From the NCBI GenBank assembly GCA_037382205.1, contig JARRQD010000041.1:1-16152 (forward strand): a stretch of 16,152 bases of DNA, in the 5' to 3' direction. Within the stretch, counting starts at the first letter, position 1, and each line of letters starts with the position of its first letter. Position numbers and translations under genes: made by a program. Shown piece after piece: positions 8,458 to 14,264 of this stretch. The notes under the pieces were generated by a model that searched no databases, was not told where the DNA came from, and saw only the letters and a list, made by a program, of their open reading frames with translations. Source of the DNA: Thiodiazotropha sp037382205 (GTDB lineage: Bacteria; Pseudomonadota; Gammaproteobacteria; Chromatiales; Chromatiaceae).

Positions 8458-8911
8458 AGTTAATCAGGTTTCCATCAATGTAATGTGTCGATCAGCCACG
8501 GGTGAAAGGTTGTTTCACTGAGCCTACTTGCAGCGTTGCATGATACCTCAGCAGCATGAAAAAATGGCTCATGAGAATCCAATGCAACCGAGAGAGCTTA
8601 ATAAACTCGTGACCATTCGGAAATCGATGCGCTTGTAAAACCCTATCACCCCGGCGAATGCCGGGATCTAGGGATGTCAACGGGTTGCTGGATTATTCGC
8701 TTCGCTCACCCTGTGGGGCATCTTTCAGCGGCTCAACGCACTCTGTGCTTTTGTCTGGCATTCAGCGGAATGAGGAGTACAGCGTTACGTGACGGAAACT
8801 AACTAGATGATTTCAGTCAATTAATGCCCAAATTTCATTTTTGTGAATCAAGTCTCAAAAATAATGGTCGATATTTATGGGCAAAGATACTAAACGTCGT
8901 TAGGAAAAAGT
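8458..8911. other. Intergenic region with repeats between divergent mrcB and cytochrome gene
   Basis: This 454-bp gap separates divergent genes, so promoters for both should lie here. No open frame in it looks like a gene; the 62-residue frame at 8492-8680 (-) reads across the REP-like palindrome, a common false gene. From ~8690 to 8790 there is low-complexity, repeat-like DNA. From ~8800 to 8900 it becomes AT-rich, as expected for the cytochrome gene's promoter, but no clear -35/-10 pair could be assigned. A Shine-Dalgarno AGGA at 8902-8905 serves the cytochrome. Confidence 0.5.
8646..8669. repeat. REP-like palindrome
   Basis: The sequence around CCCCGGCGAATGCCGGGAT forms a GC-rich hairpin (CCCGGC / GCCGGG, loop GAAT or shorter). 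It matches the widespread proteobacterial interspersed palindrome family often mistranslated as DPGIRRGD-type peptides. It lies between divergent genes. Copy number in this genome cannot be judged from one window. Confidence 0.6.
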
Positions 8912-9595
8912 ATGCAAGTGATCTCAAGCTTTTTTAAGCATTATCTATTCATTCCCCTCCTGATGCTTCTGCTATCAACACAACTTGCAGAGACCGCTGA
9001 GATAGACACCGATCGAGCCAATCAATTGAGAAGTATACTTGAGCTGCGCATTGCAGAGATCGCGAAAGACAAAAAGCGGCAGAAGCGTATGGCCAAAGAG
9101 GGTCGGAACAGGACCGTGTTGTGCAACACCTGCCATGGTGAAGATGGCATGGCGGTAGAACCTCTGACACCCAATCTTGCCGGCCAGAATCCGGTCTATA
9201 TCGTGGATCAGTTTGAACGCTTTGGCGATGGCCGGCGCAACGACTATCTGATGAGCAATCTGGCCAAAACCTTTACCCTGGAGGATAAGATCAAGATTGC
9301 CATCTACTACGCCGAGATGGAGATGAAACAATCCGGCGGCGGCAAACCTGAGCTGCTGCAGAAAGGCCAGCAGATCTACAAAGAGGTCTGTGTGGAGTGC
9401 CATGGGAAGAATGGCCGTGGCCAGGAGGGCTATGCACGACTGGCCGGCCAACGTTATGACTATGTGGTAAAGATGTTGAAGGAGTTCCGTGATCACACCG
9501 GCAGGCGAACCAATGTCTGGATGACCAGTGTGGCGATCCGCCTAAATGACCAGGATATGGAGGCTGTGGCGACCTATTTAGCCAATTTGAAGTAG
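8912..9595 (+). CDS. Secreted diheme c-type cytochrome (cytochrome c4-like)
   Basis: This encodes a 227-residue periplasmic electron carrier. A hydrophobic signal segment (about 8-28) precedes a charged linker. Two heme-binding CXXCH motifs follow, CNTCH at 71-75 and CVECH at 160-164, each in a class I cytochrome c domain. Likely distal Met ligands are Met114 (DYLMSNLA) and Met204 (NVWMTSVA). Two tandem domains of roughly 90 residues match cytochrome c4, which passes electrons from the bc1 complex to cbb3 or aa3 oxidases; some relatives accept electrons from sulfur-compound oxidation. The N-terminal Lys/Arg-rich linker (45-68) is longer than in ordinary c4. The ATG start has AGGA six bases upstream. 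The gene stands alone and converges on the L,D-transpeptidase gene with only 20 bp between stops. Confidence 0.9.
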   Translation: MQVISSFFKHYLFIPLLMLLLSTQLAETAEIDTDRANQLRSILELRIAEIAKDKKRQKRMAKEGRNRTVLCNTCHGEDGMAVEPLTPNLAGQNPVYIVDQFERFGDGRRNDYLMSNLAKTFTLEDKIKIAIYYAEMEMKQSGGGKPELLQKGQQIYKEVCVECHGKNGRGQEGYARLAGQRYDYVVKMLKEFRDHTGRRTNVWMTSVAIRLNDQDMEAVATYLANLK

Positions 9596-9615
9596 TTAAA
9601 CTCTACGCGGCTGAC

Positions 9616-10356
9616 TCAGTTCGGGGCCAGCTGTCGCTGATAGCCGACACTGGCGCAACCGATTCCGCAACCCGAGCGCTTCTCTGACAAAGGGAACTTG
9701 GCCAGGCGCAATTTCAGATAACGATAGAGATCATCCAGCCAGACAGGCTCTTCGGTTGTTGAAATTGCCCGCCTACGGAAGTCATAGGGGACAATCAATA
9801 CGGCGGCCCGCTCGACCCCCAATCTGGCCACCAGATAAAAAAGCTCCTCAATATAGTGGTTACCAATCGCCAAACAACCGGCCGACCAGGCACTGCCGTG
9901 GATGTAGATATTCGAGCCAGGCGAATGGCGATCTTCGAGACCGGCCTGCACCCAGTCAAAGGCATTGGGGTAGTTCAATCTCATCGAAAGATGAAAATGG
10001 CTATTGGGATTGAGGCCAACAATGCGGTAGAAGCCTTCCGGCACTTGCTTGTCCCCCTCACGCAATTTCGGCCCCGCCTCTCCACTGGCGGCAAAGATGG
10101 CATAGTCATGGATGAAGCGCCAGCGCTGCTGGGCGTAGGCCCACAACTCCAGACGACGACTCTCTTTCAAGGCAATCAACTGCACCCGCTGGGGTGGAAA
10201 ATCGACACCCGCGTGCTCGAATCGAGCCGTAATACGTTGTCCGGCATCCCCATCCAGTTGCGCCAAAACCGCCTCAAGCGGTGCAATGGAGGCTGCCTGG
10301 GCTGTCAATACCCAGCCAACAAAGAGTAAGAAAATCCATAACTTCATTGCCTGCAT
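9616..10356 (-). CDS. L,D-transpeptidase catalytic-domain protein, YafK/DpaA-like
   Basis: This 246-residue protein has a signal peptide (about 1-22, ending AQAAS) and acts in the periplasm. The YkuD-type active site is seen as IYIHGSAWSAGCLAIG, with nucleophile Cys161 and His153. The preceding segment HFHLSMRLNYPNAFDW closely follows the YafK branch rather than the LysM-bearing cross-linking enzymes. In E. coli that branch (DpaA/YafK) cuts Braun's lipoprotein from meso-diaminopimelate, so a hydrolase or cross-link editing role is as likely as transpeptidation. The C-terminus carries an unusual CGIGC pair at about 230-234. The start is given as ATG 10356; ATG 10347 is equally plausible and would overlap the upstream stop as ATGA. 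Either way the gene is translationally coupled to the amidotransferase gene. Confidence 0.88.
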   Translation of the reverse strand: MQAMKLWIFLLFVGWVLTAQAASIAPLEAVLAQLDGDAGQRITARFEHAGVDFPPQRVQLIALKESRRLELWAYAQQRWRFIHDYAIFAASGEAGPKLREGDKQVPEGFYRIVGLNPNSHFHLSMRLNYPNAFDWVQAGLEDRHSPGSNIYIHGSAWSAGCLAIGNHYIEELFYLVARLGVERAAVLIVPYDFRRRAISTTEEPVWLDDLYRYLKLRLAKFPLSEKRSGCGIGCASVGYQRQLAPN

Positions 10357-11054
10357 AACACTCTGTTCAGCCAGTTGCCATAGATAATTGCGGAGATCTC
10401 ATGCAGCTGGGCGATCTGCTGATCCAGATTCTGCAATATGCTCTCGGCGGATTGGCGACATGGGCTACAAGATTGCAGATCACCTGCATATCGGTCAATC
10501 CAGTTTTTGATCATCGGTTGGGTCATCTCCAGATGGAATTGCAAACCCAGGTGATCCCCCAGTGCGAATCCCTGGTGGGGGTAGCAGTCGCTCTCCATTA
10601 TCCATCGGCTGCCAGCGGGTAAAGTGAAGGTGTCCGCGTGCCAGTGAAATGCCATGAACTGCTCAGGAACCCCCTGCAGCCAGCCTGAAGAATCGTGCTG
10701 AGGAATCCCTCTCACCGGATGCCAGCCAATCTCCATATCCTCTCCCCGGGTCACCTGCCCGCCCAGCGCCCGACTGATCATCTGGGCGCCGAAACAGATG
10801 CCCAGGATCGGCACATTCTCTTCGATCGCCTTACGAATCAGCGCCAGCTCACCAGCCATCCAGGAGAGTTGGTCATTGACACTCACACCAGCTCCCATAA
10901 AGACCAGCGCTGAAACATCGTCGGTTTGCTGGGGAATCGGATTCGACTCATCGACACAGACCAGTTCCCAGGGTACGCAACGTTGCTGCAGATAGTCCCC
11001 CAGAAACCCTGGCGGCTTACAGACCATATGACGGATGATTCGGATTGGCTTCAT
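10344..11054 (-). CDS. Class I glutamine amidotransferase domain protein (GuaA-N-like)
   Basis: This is a 236-residue stand-alone class I glutamine amidotransferase, expected to hydrolyse glutamine and hand ammonia to an acceptor, or to act on a gamma-glutamyl compound. The catalytic triad is visible: Cys87 in the nucleophile elbow GICFGAQ, His174 and Glu176 in LQFHLEM. The oxyanion-strand motif VFMGAGVSVND lies at 51-61 and a conserved FHWHADTF at 137-144. No synthetase domain follows, so this is not GMP synthase itself; it belongs to the loosely defined GMP-synthase-like amidotransferase group of unknown substrate. It starts at ATG 11054 with a poor ribosome binding site and overlaps the downstream L,D-transpeptidase gene. 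The pairing hints at a cell-wall role, for instance amidating or trimming a wall precursor, but that is inference. Confidence 0.88.
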   Translation of the reverse strand: MKPIRIIRHMVCKPPGFLGDYLQQRCVPWELVCVDESNPIPQQTDDVSALVFMGAGVSVNDQLSWMAGELALIRKAIEENVPILGICFGAQMISRALGGQVTRGEDMEIGWHPVRGIPQHDSSGWLQGVPEQFMAFHWHADTFTLPAGSRWIMESDCYPHQGFALGDHLGLQFHLEMTQPMIKNWIDRYAGDLQSCSPCRQSAESILQNLDQQIAQLHEISAIIYGNWLNRVLCRQ

Positions 11055-11160
11055 GGTCTATTTTTATATCGTTTTGATGATTCCAGTACAACGCCAAAAG
11101 AGCAAATGTTAGAGCAAATCTGCAATCGTGCAGACGGCTGTTGGGGCCGGGGAAATCAAT

Positions 11161-11286
11161 GATCATCCAATCTTGCTTGTCTTTTGCCCCGGCTTCGTTG
11201 TTGCACAAAGGACCACATAGAGCGGCTATGCTCCCCTTTGTGCGCCTAGAATCCGGGACAAAATCCAGCGCAATCTTTGGATGATT
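11161..11286. repeat. Long imperfect palindrome (~126 bp), possible MITE-like element
   Basis: The two halves are reverse complements around a centre at ~11223. Paired blocks are 11161-11170 with 11277-11286 (ATCATCCAA), TTTTGCCCCGG (11182-11192) with CCGGGACAAAA (11253-11263, one mismatch), GCACAAAGG (11203-11211) with CCTTTGTGC (11235-11243), and CATAG with CTATG around the loop AGCGG. Intervening bases also match partly with small gaps. No T run follows either arm, so it is not an ordinary terminator. Its right end coincides with the expected stop of the decayed sortase gene (11285-11287). A second short pair, ATCCAGCGC (11263-11271) with GCGCTGGAT (11311-11319), links it to the sortase tail. 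Confidence 0.7.
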
Positions 11287-11792
11287 ATTTAGAGATTCTA
11301 ACCTGAAAAGGCGCTGGATGGGGATTTAGAACTTCAGCTCGCACAATGTATCGAAGCGGCCCCCCCGGGGATTAATGCATCAAATGGATAACAGGTGATC
11401 AGTAGCAATTCCTGGGGACCCGACAAGGGAATCCGCCACCCTGCCCGGCGATCAACCACTTGGTACTCAACCACCCGATAGTCTGTTTGTCTGCCATCGA
11501 CATCATGAAGTTTGAGAATATCGCCGATCTGCAGGTCCTTGAGAAAACCAAAATGGGTACCCGGTGAGCGGAGAGAAAACTGCGCCCTGCAGCGCCTGGT
11601 GGGGCGCTCTGTTCCGCCCAACCCGGACCGAAGGCCAGGGTTGAGCCACTGTCACCATGCAACACCAGACGGCTTACCCCGAGGCGGGGTGAATCGAGCC
11701 GGGCCACCGGCCAGGTATCGGCCCAGGGCCAGGGGGTAACCTGTCGCTCACCATTCAACGTGCGCTGCCAGGCGAGCTGAATCAACCCCTCA
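11285..11792 (-). pseudogene. Decayed class GN (Gram-negative) sortase
   Basis: Three minus-strand frames join into one sortase. PWPWADTWPVARLDSPRLGV and the segment to SAHR (nt ~11563) lie in one frame. GTHFGFLKDLQIGDILKL through ITCYPFDALIPGG lie in the next. GGPLRYIVRAEVLNPH to a TAA at 11285-11287 returns to the first. The shifts fit a missing G in the run at 11560-11562 and an extra G in the 7-G run near 11360. When joined, the catalytic His (SAHRGTHF), Cys (ITCYPF) and Arg (LRYIVRA) are all present. The N-terminal membrane anchor normal for these enzymes is absent: the upstream sequence runs straight into the tail of the VWA target gene. Class GN sortases attach a VWA-domain partner at the cell surface of marine-type proteobacteria. 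This copy should be non-functional. Confidence 0.85.
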
Positions 11793-12455
11793 GCCAGCCG
11801 GTAGACTGACCGGAAGATCCCCACCCTGTAGCGAGGCATCCTTCGACCGAGCGGGACGCTGCTCAACCGCCACCAGACTGGTGTAGGGCGAGATCAATTG
11901 ATGCTCCAGAGCGATCTTCAGCACCGCTTGCCGGCGTTGTTGTGTTGCTGGAGCCCAAAATCGATTCGATGCGCTCCCTGGCCCACAAAGCATGCACCCC
12001 GACATGTTGGGTCTCTCCCTCGCCAAGATCGATCAGCTGGGGTGTTCAAGTTTCGTAAACAGGGCCTGCATGGCGGTTGAGACTTCCGAGAGGTCACCGA
12101 TGTAGCTGAACGAACCCCTACCGAAATCCGCTGCTCGCTGCATGAAGTGGCTGTTCGGTGCGGATCCGATACCGACGGTAAAGAGTCGACTATCGCCCAG
12201 CTTATCCTGGATCAGGGTGAACAGCTGCTGCTCATTGCTCACACTACCATCGGTGAGAAAGACAATCTGACGCAACGGCTCCGCCTGGGCCTGCTGGTTG
12301 AGAGCCAGCTGAAGGGCTGGCATCATCTCGGTGCCGCCATCGGCCTGCAGCCGACCGATGAAATCGATCGCTCGCTGCTGATTGGCTCTGTTGGCAATCT
12401 GTGGATTGGAGAAGAGGGATTCAGTGCGATTGTTGAAGGCGATCAGATTGAACCT
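11790..12455 (-). pseudogene. Decayed VIT/VWA-domain sortase target protein
   Basis: The recognisable part begins at RFNLIAFNNRTESLF (nt ~12455) and runs through LQADGGTEMMPALQLAL, IVFLTDGSVSNEQ, LFTVGIGSAPNSHF and FGRGSFSYIGDLSEV to a stop at 12033. These are von Willebrand factor A motifs, with the second and third MIDAS positions, typical of the marine proteobacterial sortase target protein. The VIT domain and first MIDAS motif DxSxS are missing. After EHP the next pieces are GVHALWARERIESIL in another frame, then KIALEHQLISPYTSLVAVEQ to LPAG and a stop at 11790. About 100 residues normally found between the VWA end and the LWAR segment are gone, and the C-terminal sorting signal and membrane segment are deleted. 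The gene is broken by a 5' loss, at least two frame changes and two internal deletions. Confidence 0.85.
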
Positions 12456-12742
12456 AAAAAAATCAGTTGACCGCTCCATTCTGATAGCAGGTGTTTGATT
12501 AAAATGAAAATCGCTTCGATGGTTATGGTCACCTACTGGGTGAATCACGCTACAGCGTGAATTGCACACTTGTAGCGGCGCATGGCGGCGTTGCAACGCC
12601 TTGGAATAGCACGCTATTCCGCGTCGTTGCGCGCCGTGCAGGGATGCACAAGTGTCGCGGGCACATGGATGTGTAGGAGCGACCCTTACCCTGCACCACC
12701 ACAAGCGCACCCTTCACGCTGTCCAACTGATCTTTTTAGGTT
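12451..12742. mobile_element. MITE-like element with 19-bp terminal inverted repeats
   Basis: AACCTAAAAAAATCAGTTG (12451-12469) and CAACTGATCTTTTTAGGTT (12724-12742) are reverse complements at 18 of 19 positions and bound ~292 bp. The interior encodes nothing recognisable but is rich in palindromes. These include TCACGCTACAGCGTGA (12545-12560), GGCGTTGCAACGCC (12587-12600), GGAATAGC..GCTATTCC (12603-12620) and a larger imperfect stem spanning about 12587-12635. The left end falls exactly where recognisable VWA sequence begins, and no VWA sequence resumes beyond the right end, so insertion was accompanied or followed by a deletion. No clear target-site duplication is seen. A non-autonomous transposon relic or a composite interspersed repeat both fit. 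Confidence 0.65.
12587..12635. repeat. Imperfect stem-loop inside the MITE-like element
   Basis: The left arm GGCGTTGCAACGCCTTGGAA pairs with a right arm ending GCGTCGTTGCGCGCC, around the near-palindrome GGAATAGCACGCTATTCC. This kind of GC-rich stem with a GGAATAGC/GCTATTCC core looks like an interspersed repeat rather than unique sequence. Confidence 0.5.
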
Positions 12743-12898
12743 GACGACGGGGAAAATAGATTTTAGCTATGCCTTTTAAACACTCGATAGTTAAATAGTC
12801 ATTGATTATTTTAGTAAATACTAATATTCTTTTGCTCCATGAGTAACGCAGTACCTACTTGTATATTTTCAAACACTTAAATCCCTGAGGAATATCTC
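12743..12898 (+). promoter_or_regulatory. AT-rich leader of the sulfur globule protein gene
   Basis: This ~155-bp region between the MITE-like element and the start codon is strongly AT-rich and should hold the promoter. TAATAT at 12822-12827 could be a -10 box with a poor -35 17 bp upstream, and TATATT at 12862-12867 is an alternative; neither is convincing. The Shine-Dalgarno GAGGAA at 12887-12892 is excellent and 6 nt from the ATG. Confidence 0.35.
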
Positions 12899-13240
12899 AT
12901 GTCCAAAATCGTAAAAATCGCAGCTGCTGCTGCTCTGATCGCCGCTTCTGCTTCCGCTTCTGCATGGTGGGGCAACCCTTGGAACAACGGCTGGGGCAAC
13001 GGCAATGACTTCATGGGCGACGGCTTCGGCGACGGCGACTTCTCTTTCAACATGAGTGGTAACGCTCGTGGCAATGGCAACGGTTATGGACGTGGTTACA
13101 ACAACTACTACAACCGTCCTTACTATGGTTACGCTCCTTACGGTGCTCCTTATGGTGCTCCTTATGGCGCTCCTTACGGTGCCCCAGCTCCTTACGGCGC
13201 TCCTGCTGCTCCTCAGGCACAGGCTCCTGCTGCCAAGTAA
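12899..13240 (+). CDS. Sulfur globule family protein, secreted, Gly/Asn/Tyr/Pro-rich
   Basis: This encodes a 113-residue small structural protein. Residues 1-22 form a textbook signal peptide (Lys-containing start, Ala-rich core, ASASA cleavage) and the mature chain begins Trp-Trp-Gly. The mature part is repetitive: Asn/Gly/Trp-rich (23-36), an acidic Gly-Asp-Phe stretch (37-50), NGNGYGRGYNNYYN (59-72), then Ala-Pro-Tyr-Gly tetrapeptides (about 79-101) and a Pro/Ala/Gln tail. This composition and architecture match the Sgp envelope proteins that coat intracellular but topologically periplasmic sulfur globules in Chromatiaceae and thiotrophic symbionts. No cysteine is present, also typical. 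The ATG has GAGGAA six bases upstream and a strong terminator follows, pointing to a highly expressed monocistronic gene. Other secreted low-complexity structural proteins are the alternative. Confidence 0.8.
   Translation: MSKIVKIAAAAALIAASASASAWWGNPWNNGWGNGNDFMGDGFGDGDFSFNMSGNARGNGNGYGRGYNNYYNRPYYGYAPYGAPYGAPYGAPYGAPAPYGAPAAPQAQAPAAK
13135..13206 (+). repeat. 12-bp coding tandem repeat (Ala-Pro-Tyr-Gly)
   Basis: About five imperfect 12-bp units of the type GCTCCTTAYGGY encode consecutive Ala-Pro-Tyr-Gly tetrapeptides in the sulfur globule protein. One unit carries an extra Ala-Pro. Third-position differences (TAT/TAC, GGT/GGC) show the units have diverged, so the array is not a fresh slippage product. 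It could still change length by recombination. Confidence 0.85.
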
Positions 13241-13292
13241 TCATCTTTAGATGATACTGGCAAACTCGTCCAGGCGAGTTTCAGGCTAAAAA

Positions 13293-13318
13293 GGCGGACC
13301 AACCGGTCCGCCTTTTTT
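13293..13318 (+). terminator. Bidirectional terminator between sgp and the TSUP gene
   Basis: GGCGGACC (13293-13300) and GGTCCGCC (13305-13312) form a perfect 8-bp GC-rich stem with a 4-nt loop, followed by six T residues on the + strand. It is preceded by AAAAA (13288-13292), which supplies a T run for minus-strand transcripts. It therefore serves both the sulfur globule gene and the convergent transporter gene ending at 13333. A weaker hairpin, AAACTCG / CGAGTTT, lies just upstream at 13262-13281. Confidence 0.92.
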
Positions 13319-13332
13319 GTCTGCCAACCGCA

Positions 13333-14097
13333 TCAAAAAAATAGTAATTTAATGACTAGAGCCATCAGCGCTAAGTAGAGCACCTGACGGATCAGCTTCT
13401 CCCCCTTGTCGATGGTGGTATGCGCACCCAACCAGCCGCCAATTGAGTTACCAATGGCAAGACCGACGCCAACCCACCACATCAGTTCCAGGTTGGATGC
13501 AAATATGGCCAGGGCGACCACCGTGTAGACAAGTACAATCAACACCTTGTGCATATTCACCCGAACCAGGTCGAGTCCTAGCACTCTGTGCAGTATCGGC
13601 ATCAGGATAAAACCCACACCGATCTGAATGAATCCACCCCAGAATCCTGCGCCAACCATCAGCAGATGTCCGGTAAACAGATTTTTCGCCTTGGCCTCCC
13701 CCCCTGATGGCTTGATTTTATCTTGACCGGTCGCCATCAGCACCATCACACCGATCATCACCAATGCGAGAATACGGTCAAACCAGACCCCCTCCAGCTT
13801 TACGCCAAGTGAGGCACCGCCTATCGCGCCCAGGGAAGCGGCGGCAGCTAGACTAAAACCTAACTTGAAATCAGAGAAGCCACGACGTCGGAACGCGGTC
13901 ACTGCTGTGATATTCTGCGCCAAAATGGCAATCCGGTTAGTGCCGTTAGCCATGGGTCCAGGCACTCCCATGAACAGCATCACAGGAATAGTCAAGAGTG
14001 ACCCGCCCCCCGCCATCACATTGAGCCAACCGGCAGCCACACCGACCAAGGCAAGCAATAGAATCTGCCAGATTTCCAAAATAGTACTCCAACCCAC
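13333..14097 (-). CDS. TauE/SafE (TSUP) family membrane transporter
   Basis: This 254-residue inner-membrane protein has about eight predicted hydrophobic segments in two related halves. The family's internal repeat shows as GWLNVMAGGGSLLTIPVM (23-40) and GAGFWGGFIQIGVGFILMPI (149-168), the Gly-rich motifs typical of TSUP. Members export or import sulfite, sulfoacetate, thiosulfate or other organosulfur anions; substrate cannot be read from sequence. A basic loop near 123-140 separates the halves. Lying convergent to a sulfur globule gene, a role in sulfite or thiosulfate movement is attractive but inferred, since the two genes are not co-transcribed. The start is GTG at 14097 with GGAA five bases upstream; no upstream ATG is better. 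Confidence 0.9.
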   Translation of the reverse strand: MGWSTILEIWQILLLALVGVAAGWLNVMAGGGSLLTIPVMLFMGVPGPMANGTNRIAILAQNITAVTAFRRRGFSDFKLGFSLAAAASLGAIGGASLGVKLEGVWFDRILALVMIGVMVLMATGQDKIKPSGGEAKAKNLFTGHLLMVGAGFWGGFIQIGVGFILMPILHRVLGLDLVRVNMHKVLIVLVYTVVALAIFASNLELMWWVGVGLAIGNSIGGWLGAHTTIDKGEKLIRQVLYLALMALVIKLLFF

Positions 14098-14264
14098 GTT
14101 TTTCCAATCAGACGCTCAGCCTAACAGAGCTGGCTCTGAAGCCGTAAAACCGTCTTAAAAAACAGCCTCACCTGCCGCTATACCTGCTATCAGTGTTGAT
14201 TTTCTACCATTCAACCACTTGCAGCTACCAGAGCAGTCAAAGTCTGCCAGTGACCAGCAAGACG
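14098..14264. promoter_or_regulatory. Divergent intergenic region between transporter and sensor genes
   Basis: The transporter and sensor genes are transcribed away from each other, so this 167-bp gap should hold both promoters. No clear -35/-10 pair or operator was found. The sensor start has no good Shine-Dalgarno. Confidence 0.3.

Noticed and set aside
8492..8680. A 62-residue minus-strand frame between mrcB and the cytochrome gene
   Set aside because: It reads through the REP-like palindrome, giving the typical DPGIRRGD artefact.
8850..8862. TTGTGAATCAA as an FNR site upstream of the cytochrome gene
   Set aside because: Half-site spacing and bases do not fit TTGAT-N4-ATCAA.
11334..11866. 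Two overlapping minus-strand frames as separate small genes
   Set aside because: They carry consecutive parts of one sortase and join by single-base changes, so they are fragments of one pseudogene.
12033..12710. A 225-residue minus-strand open frame as an intact gene
   Set aside because: Its first ~75 residues are read from the MITE-like element, and only the later part is VWA homology; the frame then ends where family members continue.
13135..13206. Short tandem units as a CRISPR array
   Set aside because: Units are 12 bp, contiguous, without spacers and inside a coding sequence.
13056..13250. Frames overlapping the sulfur globule gene in other phases
   Set aside because: Low-complexity Thr/Leu/Val and His/Glu/Lys strings are shadows of the 12-bp coding repeat.
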